A stretch of DNA of 42,799 bases from Lachnospiraceae bacterium (GTDB lineage: Bacteria; Bacillota_A; Clostridia; Lachnospirales; Lachnospiraceae), in contig JAEEXJ010000013.1 of assembly GCA_016291475.1 (NCBI GenBank), positions 1-42,799 on the forward strand, read 5' to 3'. A program made the translations under genes and the position numbers. Below, one piece after another: positions 25,077-33,500 of the stretch; position 1 is the stretch's first letter, and each line of letters begins with the position of its first letter. The notes below the pieces were generated by a model. That model was not told the origin of the DNA and did no database searches. It saw only the letters and a program-made list of their open reading frames with translations.

Positions 25077-26156
25077 ATGATACATTCGGTGCTTTTTAAA
25101 GAAACAAAAAAATATATAGCTGCATTTTTAAGCGGTATCCTGATGGCGGGAATTCTTTCCGGTTGCGGGCAGGCATCCGGTCAGACAAGCTCCGGGATAA
25201 TTATGGACACTGTTTTTACGGTGACCGTGTACGGAAAAGAAATAGATCCCGCAGAGCTTTTGGATGCGGGTTTGACTTTGGATGAAAATGTTCTTTCGCG
25301 TTATTCCGAAAAATCCCTGCTAAGTCAGTATATGAATGACGCTGTTGCGGATCTTACTTACGATCTCGAAGGTCATACAATAGATCTTAGCTCGTATATA
25401 GGCAGATGCGATGAGATGAACGTATCCTCATCAGGGGCATTTGATATTCATATCGGGGCTTTATGTGATGCATGGAACATTGAAGGAGCGGTTAAAGGTG
25501 AGAGCGAATTCGTTATCCCTTCGCAAGACCGGATCTCTGAATTGATAAACGACAGAAGCATTACCGACCTTGGAAGTGTGGGGAAAGGTATTTATCTGGA
25601 TCTGGTAAAAGAGATTCTTAATGACAAGGGAGTGAGCGGAGCTGTTATAAGCGCCGGAGGGAGTGTTCTCGTATACGGCTCCAAGGATGACGGTTCATCT
25701 TTTAAAGTAGGGATTAAAGATCCTTTCGGAACATCGGATTCTCCTTTCGGAATTATCGAATTAAAAGAATGTCATTTTGTTTCTACATCGGGAAGCTACG
25801 AAAGATTTTTTGAAACGGATGGAGTCAGGTATCATCACATACTTGACCCTATGACGGGGTATCCGGCATGGACTCCCGAAGATATCGAAGGAAGGCGGAT
25901 GATTCCGGCCGCGGTATTATCTTCCCCATATCCATACGGTGATGTATATCCCGTTTCTGTAACTGTTATCGCGGATGATGGCTTTTTGTCTGACGCCTTG
26001 TCTACCGCATGTTTTGTAATGGGACCGGGTATGGGTATAGGATATGCGGCAAAATACGGAGCTGAAGTGATCTATATCATGAATGATGGCACGTACTTAA
26101 CTTCGGATGGTATAATAGCTTCAGATGAAGACAGATTGGTTTTCAGGTTTGCTTAA
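25077..26156 (+). CDS. ApbE-type FMN transferase lipoprotein
   Basis: 359 residues. A signal peptide ends in the lipobox LSGC (Cys about residue 30), giving a lipoprotein. The mature part is the ApbE fold, which moves FMN from FAD to a Thr/Ser of a target protein. GSVGKGIYLDLV and YHHILDPMTGYPAW carry FAD- and Mg-binding residues, and SDALSTACFVMG is the C-terminal motif. The start is uncertain because no ribosome binding site is visible before ATG 25077. The FMN acceptor protein is not in this window. Confidence 0.9.
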   Translation: MIHSVLFKETKKYIAAFLSGILMAGILSGCGQASGQTSSGIIMDTVFTVTVYGKEIDPAELLDAGLTLDENVLSRYSEKSLLSQYMNDAVADLTYDLEGHTIDLSSYIGRCDEMNVSSSGAFDIHIGALCDAWNIEGAVKGESEFVIPSQDRISELINDRSITDLGSVGKGIYLDLVKEILNDKGVSGAVISAGGSVLVYGSKDDGSSFKVGIKDPFGTSDSPFGIIELKECHFVSTSGSYERFFETDGVRYHHILDPMTGYPAWTPEDIEGRRMIPAAVLSSPYPYGDVYPVSVTVIADDGFLSDALSTACFVMGPGMGIGYAAKYGAEVIYIMNDGTYLTSDGIIASDEDRLVFRFA

Positions 26157-26167
26157 GGGGAATATAA

Positions 26168-26488
26168 ATGGATAAACTGATCCTAAAAAAGATAACCGAT
26201 GCGACACCGCCCGATGAGGAACTGGATTCTGTTGCGGATTTCTTTAAGATGTTCGGGGATATAACGAGACTTAAGATAATGCTGGCACTTCAGCAGAGTG
26301 AGCTTTGCGTAATGGACATTGCGGAATCTCTTTCCATGACGCAGTCTGCCATATCTCACCAGCTTAAGGTTTTGAAGCAGCAGGACCTTGTAAAAGCAAG
26401 GCGTGACGGTAAGACAATCTACTATTCCCTTGCTGATGACCACATCGGTACCATCCTTTCGACAGGTATCGACCATATCGAAGAATAA
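26168..26488 (+). CDS. ArsR/SmtB-family metal-responsive repressor (alpha-5 zinc-site type)
   Basis: 106 residues with a winged helix: MFGDITRLKIMLAL, AESLSMTQSAISHQLKVLK and RRDGKTIYYSL. The C-terminal helix holds D90-x-H92 and H103-x2-E106, matching the spacing of the zinc site in SmtB/CzrA (D-x-H, 10 residues, H-x2-H) with Glu in the last place. The other common site, ELCVCD, is reduced to ELCVMD. So Zn, Co or Ni sensing is likely. It follows ApbE by 11 bases with AAGGGGA. No metal efflux gene is adjacent. Confidence 0.88.
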   Translation: MDKLILKKITDATPPDEELDSVADFFKMFGDITRLKIMLALQQSELCVMDIAESLSMTQSAISHQLKVLKQQDLVKARRDGKTIYYSLADDHIGTILSTGIDHIEE

Positions 26489-26494
26489 ATTTAC

Positions 26495-26523
26495 GGAGCC
26501 TGCTTTTATGGGCTCCTTTTTTT
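26495..26523 (+). terminator. Intrinsic terminator of the ApbE-ArsR transcript
   Basis: GGAGCC (26495-26500) pairs with GGCTCC (26511-26516), followed by seven T residues. A similar stem at the other end of the repeat (GGAGC near 26845 with GCTCC to 26866) faces the opposite gene. Confidence 0.7.
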
Positions 26524-26866
26524 CTCCAATCCGGGGACGGTCCTTGCCGGCTCTCCATAAATGTTGCCTCAAAAGGCGTGAACACATAAATGTTTTTCTG
26601 CGATTTTGAACGAGTTTAGCTGTTCTTGGGGATGTATCCAAGTAAGCACAATTTTGCCCGGATGGCAAAATTAGCAGGCATGAGACATGGATGTCGAACG
26701 CCTGCGGTGCGAAGTCATTGCTGTACATACATCCCCTAGAACAGCTTAACGAAGTGATCATGAGCTGAAAAATATTTATGTGTTTATGCCTTTGAGAGAA
26801 ATATACCAACGAGCCGGCAAGGCCCATCCAGGTGAATCAAAAGAGGAGCCCATAAAAGCGAGCTCC
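26495..26866 (+). repeat. Structured repeat element, copy 2 (longest)
   Basis: The arms pair over about 100 bases (26495-26597 with 26766-26866, imperfect). Inside are the TTTAGCTGTTCT/AGAACAGCTTAA stem, a hairpin with CGGAT loop (26650-26672) and a hairpin with ATGA/GAAC internal loop and TGGA loop (26674-26705). The left arm also carries a GGGGACGGT motif. It fills the gap between the convergent arsR-like and DUF5050 genes, and both ends act as terminators. No gene lies inside. Confidence 0.85.
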
Positions 26867-26875
26867 TTTTGTGTG

Positions 26876-27949
26876 TTATTTGTTTTGTTTTTCGATTTCC
26901 GCGATTGCGGCTTCGAGGGCGGCGTTGACGGGTTCGTAAGAAGTGCTTCCGGGGTATGTGTGGTAGAGTGAAGTTTCGTTCCAGTAATCTTTGAAATACA
27001 CATATCCGTTTGTCATGGAGATGGAATTGTAATTGCCGTTTGTAAGTACGGTCTGATTGCTTCCGTCGGTGTTCATAAAAGCAAGGTGAGCCGTATCTCC
27101 GAAGGTCTGGTAGTAGATATAACCTCTGTAGACGTTGAAGCTTTCCACTTTCTCATTCGTAAGTACTTCAATGGTTCCGTCCGAGAGAGAATAGCGCCTG
27201 AGCTGATAATTATCCGCAGGAGCCATGTAGTAGATATACCCGTTGTCATAAAGAGGATTCCAGACGTTTGCTTCCAGGATGAGTGTGCTTACACCGGTCT
27301 TGGTGTTTAAACACATCAGGTTATGGTTTTCAAGAACGTTGTTGTAGTAGATCAGATCTCCGACCGCACATGAAGGGTTAAGTGCAAAATTTGCCACGGT
27401 CTCGGTGGTGGTTCCGTTGGTGTCCATCCTGATGAGGTAGGGAGCGTCGTGTTCTTTATCGGCGGTTCCCTCCATGTAGACCCAGTCGCCTATGACCTGC
27501 GCCCTTACAATGACACTTCTGGTCATCGTAAATCCTCTTTTCCCGTTGACATGCATTCTTATGTAGGAGAGAGGGATCCTTATTCCTCCGAGGCCTGCGG
27601 CTCCGGAACTTCCCGACTGGAAATAGTAGATATAATCGCCTGTTACATTGATGGATGTTGCAACAGAGGTGGAAAGCTTCTTACAGTCGGTCTCGTCCAG
27701 GTTCATAACGTACAATGACCCGCCGTCATAAGGGTTGGAAAAATAGATCTTTCCGTCCGATTCGCAGACAAGGCCGCCGGTATTCATGTTTCCCGGAAGA
27801 CTTCCTATGGTTCCCTCGGGATTGGGAGGTACCTTTTCGCCTCTTCTGGAAAAGACCGCTACCAGTGCCAGCAGCACGATCATGGATACTATTACGGAGG
27901 TGGCGATTATAAGATTTTTCTTATCACTTTTCTTTAATTTCTTCGCCAT
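26876..27949 (-). CDS. DUF5050-type beta-propeller-like protein with N-terminal anchor
   Basis: 357 residues. Lys-rich start, one membrane helix (LIIATSVIVSMIVLLALVAV), then repeated short units of the type GDYIYYFQSG, GDWVYMEG, GDLIYYNN, NGYIYYMAP, RGYIYYQTF and NGYVYFKD, each followed by a hydrophilic turn. This is the DUF5050 pattern of blade-like repeats. The domain would lie outside the membrane. A helical tail ends the protein. GGGAG lies seven bases before the ATG. Its function is not known; protein or glycan binding at the surface is a guess. Confidence 0.8.
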   Translation of the reverse strand: MAKKLKKSDKKNLIIATSVIVSMIVLLALVAVFSRRGEKVPPNPEGTIGSLPGNMNTGGLVCESDGKIYFSNPYDGGSLYVMNLDETDCKKLSTSVATSINVTGDYIYYFQSGSSGAAGLGGIRIPLSYIRMHVNGKRGFTMTRSVIVRAQVIGDWVYMEGTADKEHDAPYLIRMDTNGTTTETVANFALNPSCAVGDLIYYNNVLENHNLMCLNTKTGVSTLILEANVWNPLYDNGYIYYMAPADNYQLRRYSLSDGTIEVLTNEKVESFNVYRGYIYYQTFGDTAHLAFMNTDGSNQTVLTNGNYNSISMTNGYVYFKDYWNETSLYHTYPGSTSYEPVNAALEAAIAEIEKQNK

Positions 27950-27986
27950 TTTAACTCCCTTCGAAATACAACATATTTACAAAAAT

Positions 27987-28016
27987 ATTGTACCCCCGCA
28001 GACCGCTTCAAATCAA
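27987..28016 (-). promoter_or_regulatory. Promoter of the DUF5050 gene
   Basis: On the minus strand TTGATT (28011-28016) and TACAAT (27987-27992) are 18 bases apart, about 37 bases upstream of the ATG. Confidence 0.55.
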
Positions 28017-28036
28017 GGCAGGGAACCCTTAAAACA

Positions 28037-28065
28037 TTGTAAAATCCGCAGTTTCGGAGTAAAAT
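28037..28065 (+). promoter_or_regulatory. Promoter of the pheA-ppx-ppk operon
   Basis: TTGTAA (28037-28042) and TAAAAT (28060-28065) are 17 bases apart. About 67 bases of leader precede pheA; no T-box or attenuator was recognised there. Confidence 0.6.
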
Positions 28066-28139
28066 ATCTAGGTTAAGGTATCATCGGGGTAAGTGTTTTC
28101 TTCGTTTGATACTTGAGTAAATATTTAGGAGTACCTGAA

Positions 28140-29264
28140 ATGGATCTTTCGGAAATAAGATTACAACTTGATGAATGTGATAAGGGGCTTGTAGCTCTTT
28201 ATGAGAAAAGAATGAAGCTGTCCGAAGAGGTGGCCAAGGCTAAGCTCGAAACGGGAAAGGCGGTTCTCGATAAAGACAGAGAAAAGGTTAAACTGGCATC
28301 CGTTGCCGCTTCCGTTGAAAATAAAGAATTCGAAGGCGGAGCAAAGGAAATGTTCAAGCTTCTTATGAGCATGAGCAGAAAGCTCCAGTACAAAACTCTT
28401 CTGGAGAGCGGAAGACACATCAATATCTCTTTTATTCCGGTGGGCGATATAAGGGAAGGAAATCCCAGAGTCGTATTTCAGGGAGATGAGGGAGCCTATT
28501 CCCAGCTTGCCATGAAGAAGTTTTTCGGAGATGATGTGGATTCCATACATGTTCCCACATTCCGTTCCGCTATGTGTGCTATCGCCGAAGGAAGTGCGGA
28601 TTATGCGGTTCTTCCCATTGAAAACTCAACCGCAGGTATCGTAAGTGAGATTTATGATCTTCTTGCCGAGTATGAGAACTATATCGTCGGCGAGCAGGTC
28701 CTTAAGATAGAACATTGCCTAATGGGCGTCAGGGGAGCGAAGATAGAAGACATAAAGACAGTTTATTCACATCCCCAGTCACTTATGCAGTCAGCAAGAT
28801 ATCTCGATGAACATGACTGGAAACAGATTTCCATGCCCAATAATGCCTTTGCCGCAAATAAGGTTTCAAAAGACGGCGATAAGACACAGGCGGCCATCGC
28901 AAGTGAACTTGCTGCTGAAGTTTACGGACTGGACATTCTGGAAAAGGGTGTCAATTCCGCGGAAAACAATTCCACCAGATTTATTATCATAACCGGTCAG
29001 AAGGTTTACAGAGAAAATGCGGGTAAGATAAGCATCTGCTTTGAAGTGACCCATGAGAGCGGATCACTTTACAATTGCCTTGGACATTTCATATTCAACG
29101 GACTTAACATTACCAAGATCGAATCACGCCCCATTGAAGGACGTACCTGGGAATACAGATTCTTCCTTGATTTTGACGGAAATCTTTCGGACCCTTCCGT
29201 CAGATGTGCTCTTACCGGACTTCGGGAAGAAGCTAAGTATCTGAGGATTCTCGGTAACTATTGA
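28140..29264 (+). CDS. pheA: Bifunctional chorismate mutase / prephenate dehydratase
   Basis: 374 residues. An AroQ-type chorismate mutase occupies about 1-90 (DLSEIRLQLDECDKGLVALY, then KRMKLSEEVAKAK). Prephenate dehydratase follows at about 108-285 (FQGDEGAYSQLAMKKFFG, LPIENSTAGIVSE, NNSTRFIII). The C-terminal ACT domain has GSLY and ESRP for phenylalanine feedback. It makes phenylpyruvate for phenylalanine. GGAG eight bases upstream fixes ATG 28140. It shares a transcript with ppx after a 20-base gap, an unusual pairing. Confidence 0.95.
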   Translation: MDLSEIRLQLDECDKGLVALYEKRMKLSEEVAKAKLETGKAVLDKDREKVKLASVAASVENKEFEGGAKEMFKLLMSMSRKLQYKTLLESGRHINISFIPVGDIREGNPRVVFQGDEGAYSQLAMKKFFGDDVDSIHVPTFRSAMCAIAEGSADYAVLPIENSTAGIVSEIYDLLAEYENYIVGEQVLKIEHCLMGVRGAKIEDIKTVYSHPQSLMQSARYLDEHDWKQISMPNNAFAANKVSKDGDKTQAAIASELAAEVYGLDILEKGVNSAENNSTRFIIITGQKVYRENAGKISICFEVTHESGSLYNCLGHFIFNGLNITKIESRPIEGRTWEYRFFLDFDGNLSDPSVRCALTGLREEAKYLRILGNY

Positions 29265-29284
29265 TACACCTTTCGGAGGGTATT

Positions 29285-30814
29285 ATGGTACACACTTTTG
29301 CTGCCATAGATGTGGGAAGCTTTGAGCTTACAATGAAGATCTTCGAATACGGCGGAAAAAAGCCCATGAAGGAGATCGACTGCCTTGTTACGGGTCTTTC
29401 CCTCGGTGCGGATACTTATGCCACGGGTAAGATCTCTCAGGAAAAAGTGGACGAGCTTTGCAGAGTGCTCCAGCATTTTTCATCCGTCATGCGCTCTTAT
29501 AAAGTCGAGAGCTATAAAGCATACGGAACTAGTGCCATAAGAGAAACAGTAAATTCCGATATACTGCTCGACCTTATAGAAACCAGAACCGGAATAAAGA
29601 TAGATACCCTTTCAAACTCCGAGCAGAGATTCCTTGACTATAAGGCTATCGCGGGGGCGGGTGATATCTTTTACAACGCCATTCAGGGAAGTGCCGCCAT
29701 ACTCGATATCGGCGGTGGAAGCATACAGATCTCTCTTTTCGACGAGGATTCTTTGGTAAGCACCCAGAACCTTAAACTCGGTGTGTTGAGAATTCGTGAG
29801 AGAGTTGAAAGTCTCGGAGCAGATCCGTACAGAATGAGGCTTCTTGAGGAGGAACTCATCGATGCTTCTCTCAACACATATAAGAAGCTGTTCCTTACAG
29901 GTACCGTAAAGAATCTGATAGTCATGGATGACTACATCAGCAATTGCTTCAGAAGAAGCGGCAGGAAAAACGACGACGGTGTCCTATCGAGAAAAGAATA
30001 CGATGCACTGTTGGAGGAGCTTTCAAACGGCGGCACTTTTGAAACCGCGCAAAGCTTCGGCGTTCCCGAAGAGAAAGTTCCATTGATGAGAATATCGGGT
30101 CTTTTGGTCAAGTGCCTCTGCAATATATTAAAGAGCGAGACCATATATGCACCCGGGGTTACTTTGTCGGACGGTATCGCATATGAATATGCGGAGAAAA
30201 ATAAGATCATAAAGCCCGAGCATGATTTTGAAAAAGATATTACGGCCTGTGCTCTTAACATAAGCAGAAGATATAAAGGCTCGCAGTCAAGAGCGGAGAC
30301 TTTAAGACAGATATCCGCAACCATATTTGATGCCATAAAGAAGGTCAGCGGACTGAGCAAAAGAGACAAGCTTTATCTGGACATCGCCTCCATCCTTCAC
30401 GACTGCGGAAAGTACATAGCCATGACGGATATAGGAGAAAGATCTTATGACATCGTAATGGCGACAGAGATCATAGGTCTTTCGCATTACGAAAGAGAGA
30501 TCATCGCAAATATTGTAAGGTTCAACCATTCCGATTTTGCATATTCGGTATTTGAACATAGTATAGATGCAGACCTTGGAAAAGACGGTTACATAAAGAT
30601 CGCAAAGCTTACCGCAATACTCAGACTCGCAAACAGTCTGGACAGAAGCCATAAACAGAGGATGAAGGAAGTTAAGGCAACGCTATCCGAAGGAGAATTA
30701 TCCTTAAGGGTTAACACTCCGCAGACATTCCTTCTCGAGGAAGCATTCTTCCCCGAAGCTTCGGACTTTTTTGAAGAGATATATTCGATCAGACCCGTGA
30801 TAATCAGAGAATAA
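29285..30814 (+). CDS. ppx: Exopolyphosphatase / guanosine pentaphosphatase (Ppx/GppA family)
   Basis: 509 residues. N-terminal actin-like ATPase fold with AAIDVGSFELTMKIFEYG, YGTSAIRETVN and the phosphate-binding DIGGGSIQISLF. C-terminal HD-type helical domain (about 330-490) with ILHDCGKYI and NHSDFAYS. It hydrolyses terminal phosphates of polyphosphate or pppGpp. GGAGG is seven bases before ATG 29285. It lies ten bases before ppk1, the standard synthesis/degradation pair. Confidence 0.93.
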   Translation: MVHTFAAIDVGSFELTMKIFEYGGKKPMKEIDCLVTGLSLGADTYATGKISQEKVDELCRVLQHFSSVMRSYKVESYKAYGTSAIRETVNSDILLDLIETRTGIKIDTLSNSEQRFLDYKAIAGAGDIFYNAIQGSAAILDIGGGSIQISLFDEDSLVSTQNLKLGVLRIRERVESLGADPYRMRLLEEELIDASLNTYKKLFLTGTVKNLIVMDDYISNCFRRSGRKNDDGVLSRKEYDALLEELSNGGTFETAQSFGVPEEKVPLMRISGLLVKCLCNILKSETIYAPGVTLSDGIAYEYAEKNKIIKPEHDFEKDITACALNISRRYKGSQSRAETLRQISATIFDAIKKVSGLSKRDKLYLDIASILHDCGKYIAMTDIGERSYDIVMATEIIGLSHYEREIIANIVRFNHSDFAYSVFEHSIDADLGKDGYIKIAKLTAILRLANSLDRSHKQRMKEVKATLSEGELSLRVNTPQTFLLEEAFFPEASDFFEEIYSIRPVIIRE

Positions 30815-30824
30815 AGGATTAATT

Positions 30825-32969
30825 ATGGCTGCCAGAAAAAATATCAATTTCAGAGATCCCAAGTATTACACGAACAGAGAGTTAAGCTGGGTTGAATTTG
30901 ACAGAAGGATCCTCTCCGAAGCCACAGACCCCGCAACTCCTCTTTTCGAGAGGCTTAAGTTCCTTGCCATCGTTTCATCAAATCTTGATGAATTCGTAAT
31001 GGTAAGAGTCGGTTCTTTGTATGACATGAAACAGGCCGGATACGATAAGCCGGACATTTCGGGTCTGTCTCCCGAAATGCAGCTAGATGCGGTTTCTGCC
31101 AGTATCCATGCGCTTGTCTACGACCAGTACAAAGCATTTCGAACCAAGCTTTTGCCGGAGCTTAAGTCAAACGGGCTTGAACTTGTAAAGGGTCACGAAA
31201 ATATGACCGCAGCAGAGTGCAAGTTTGCGGATGAGTATTTCAGGACTTTGGTATATCCGGTCCTTACCCCTATGGCAGTGGATTCTTCCAGACCTTTTCC
31301 TCTTATCCTTAACAAGTCCCTTAATATAGGCGCGCTTGTCAGGAAAAAAGAAGGAAGCAAGGAACTGGTATTTGCAACGGTTCAGGTTCCCTCAGTTCTT
31401 CCAAGGGTTGTTGTTCTTCCCGGCAGTTCGAATCTTAAGAGAGTGATCCTTCTCGAAGAGATCATCGAACGGAACATGAAGTCTCTGTTTTTGAATTATG
31501 ACATCGTATGCTCCCATCCTTACAGGATCACGAGAAACGGTGATATGTCCATAGATGAAGATGATGCGGAAGATCTGTTAAAAGAGATCGAAAGATCCGT
31601 TAAGGCACGCAAAAGAGGACAGGCAATTCGTCTTGAGATCGAGCACCGCGCGGATAAAAGGCTGGTGGCATTCCTTAAAAAGGAACTCAGCATAGATGAT
31701 TCTGAAGTATACGGAATAGACGGACCTCTTGATCTTACTGCACTTTTTAAGATCATTTCTCTTCCGGGATTTGAAAACCTAAGGAACCCTCCGTTTATCC
31801 CCGCACCGGTTCCGGAATTGCCTGCGGGCTGCGATATCTTTTCACAGATACGCAAGAAGGACATCCTTCTTTTCCATCCTTACCAGACTTTCGAACCTGT
31901 TGTTGATTTCGTAAGGACGGCCGCAACGGATCCCGACGTACTTGCTATAAAGCAGACTCTTTACAGGGTCAGCGGAAATTCACCCATCATCGCAGCTCTT
32001 GCGCAGGCTGCGGAAAACGGAAAGCAGGTAACGGTTCTTGTAGAGCTTAAGGCCCGCTTTGATGAAGAGCACAATATCGTATGGGCGAAGATGCTTGAGA
32101 AAGCCGGATGTCATGTTATCTACGGTCTTGTGGGTCTTAAGACTCACTCGAAGATCACACTTGTCGTAAGGCATGAAAACGACGGGATCAGAAGATATGT
32201 GCATCTTGGAACAGGTAACTACAATGATGCTACCGCACGTATTTACACGGATGTCGGACTTCTTACATGCAACGAGCAGATAGGTGAAGATGCCACCGCG
32301 GTCTTCAATATGCTCAGCGGATACTCGGAGCCTAAGGCATGGAACAGGCTTGTTCTTGCACCTTTATGGTTAAAGGAGAGGTTCCTGTACCTGATAGAGC
32401 GCGAAGCTAAGATCGCATCAAGCGGAAAAGAGGGAAAGATAGTCGCAAAGATGAATTCGCTCTCGGATCCGGATATAATCGAAGCACTTTACAAGGCATC
32501 GGCAGCAGGCGTAAAGATTCAGCTGATCGTAAGAGGTATCTGCTGTCTTAAGACGGGTATAAAGGGAGTCAGCGAAAACATATCGGTAAGATCCATTACG
32601 GGTAATTTCCTGGAGCATGCGAGGATCTTCTGGTTTAAGAATGATGAGAATCCCGAGGTGTTCTGCGGAAGTGCTGACTGGATGTCACGTAACCTTGACC
32701 GTCGCGTAGAGATCGTATTTCCGATCACTGACGATGCGCTCAAGGCAAGACTCTGGCATGTACTTGATACCGAGCTCAAAGACAATCGCAGGGCAAATAT
32801 TTTGCAGCCTATGGGCCTTGAATATGTCAAGGAAGGCACACGCCAGAAGAAAGCCGTAGACTCTCAGCTGATCGCCGTAAAAGAAGCCATCGACATGGCT
32901 AAGGCCGCTACCCCCAAGAAGACCTCCGAAAGCAGAGTCTTCATCCCCAAGACCAAACCCGCAAGATAG
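30825..32969 (+). CDS. ppk1: Polyphosphate kinase 1
   Basis: 714 residues, the normal length. It polymerises the gamma phosphate of ATP into polyphosphate. N-terminal YYTNRELSWVEFDRRIL is diagnostic. The phosphorylated His is H441 in LKTHSKI; a second active-site His is H460 in VHLGTGNYND. DPDVLAIKQTLYR and CGSADWMSRNLDRRVE are intact. AAAGGA precedes the ATG. Two structured repeats follow the stop codon in place of an ordinary terminator. Confidence 0.97.
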   Translation: MAARKNINFRDPKYYTNRELSWVEFDRRILSEATDPATPLFERLKFLAIVSSNLDEFVMVRVGSLYDMKQAGYDKPDISGLSPEMQLDAVSASIHALVYDQYKAFRTKLLPELKSNGLELVKGHENMTAAECKFADEYFRTLVYPVLTPMAVDSSRPFPLILNKSLNIGALVRKKEGSKELVFATVQVPSVLPRVVVLPGSSNLKRVILLEEIIERNMKSLFLNYDIVCSHPYRITRNGDMSIDEDDAEDLLKEIERSVKARKRGQAIRLEIEHRADKRLVAFLKKELSIDDSEVYGIDGPLDLTALFKIISLPGFENLRNPPFIPAPVPELPAGCDIFSQIRKKDILLFHPYQTFEPVVDFVRTAATDPDVLAIKQTLYRVSGNSPIIAALAQAAENGKQVTVLVELKARFDEEHNIVWAKMLEKAGCHVIYGLVGLKTHSKITLVVRHENDGIRRYVHLGTGNYNDATARIYTDVGLLTCNEQIGEDATAVFNMLSGYSEPKAWNRLVLAPLWLKERFLYLIEREAKIASSGKEGKIVAKMNSLSDPDIIEALYKASAAGVKIQLIVRGICCLKTGIKGVSENISVRSITGNFLEHARIFWFKNDENPEVFCGSADWMSRNLDRRVEIVFPITDDALKARLWHVLDTELKDNRRANILQPMGLEYVKEGTRQKKAVDSQLIAVKEAIDMAKAATPKKTSESRVFIPKTKPAR

Positions 32970-32976
32970 CAGCTAC

Positions 32977-33202
32977 GCCTCTGTACAAGTCATGTATATA
33001 TTTCCCCTCATGCAGAAATTCGCTAAGCTGTTCTAAGGGATGTATATACAGCGATGACTCCGCACCGCAGGCGTTCGACATCCATGTCTCATGCCTGCTA
33101 ATTTCGCCATCCGGGCGAAATTGTGCTTACTTAGATACATCCCTGAGAACAGCTAAGCTCATTCTAAAATCGGGAAAATATATACATGACTTGCACAGAG
33201 GC
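32977..33202 (-). repeat. Structured repeat element, copy 3
   Basis: Outer arms 32977-33006 and 33172-33202 pair over about 30 bases. Next comes the GCTAAGCTGTTCT/AGAACAGCTAAGC stem with GGGATGTAT/ATACATCCC. On the minus strand the core is a hairpin with CGGAT loop (33100-33122, stem AATTTCGCC) and a hairpin with ATGA/GAAC internal loop and TGGA loop (33067-33098). The CGGAT stem differs from copy 2 by a paired change (C-G for T-A). Confidence 0.85.
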
Positions 33203-33263
33203 TGTATCAGAACAATTCATGCGGTTTTGCTCTTACGGATGAGTAGCCAATGTACACATACAG

Positions 33264-33500
33264 CGCCGCTTGCACAGATGCTGTTTTTTCAGTGATTTTT
33301 TTCTGAGTTTAGCAGTTCATGAAATGCGGTGTTTAGCGTAACGGGTTTGCCCGGATGGCAAACCCAGCTCGCATGAGACATGGATGTCGAACGCGAGCGG
33401 TGAAGCGTCCATAGATTGTGACGGAGTAAAACAAGCATTTCTTTGAACTGCTTAGCGAAGAAAGCATGAACTGAAAAAACAGTATCTGTGCAAGCGGGCG
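33264..33500 (+). repeat. Structured repeat element, copy 4
   Basis: Outer arms 33264-33293 and 33470-33500 pair over about 30 bases. The next stem is TTTAGCAGTTCA with TTGAACTGCTTA, a paired change from AGCTGTTC/GAACAGCT in the other copies. Core: hairpin with CGGAT loop (33343-33365, stem GGGTTTGCC) and hairpin GCTCGC/GCGAGC (33367-33398) with the same ATGA/GAAC loop and TGGA tip. It is oriented opposite to copy 3, 61 bases away. Together they fill the 580-base gap 32970-33549. Confidence 0.85.

Noticed and set aside
26590..26760. Group II intron, IS element or HNH-linked RNA as identity of the large repeats
   Set aside because: No reverse transcriptase, transposase or endonuclease frame lies in or beside any copy, and the size and hairpins do not match a catalytic intron that I can recognise.
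28066..28139. T-box or peptide attenuator ahead of pheA
   Set aside because: The leader is only about 70 bases, and no T-box sequence, Phe-rich leader peptide or terminator is visible.
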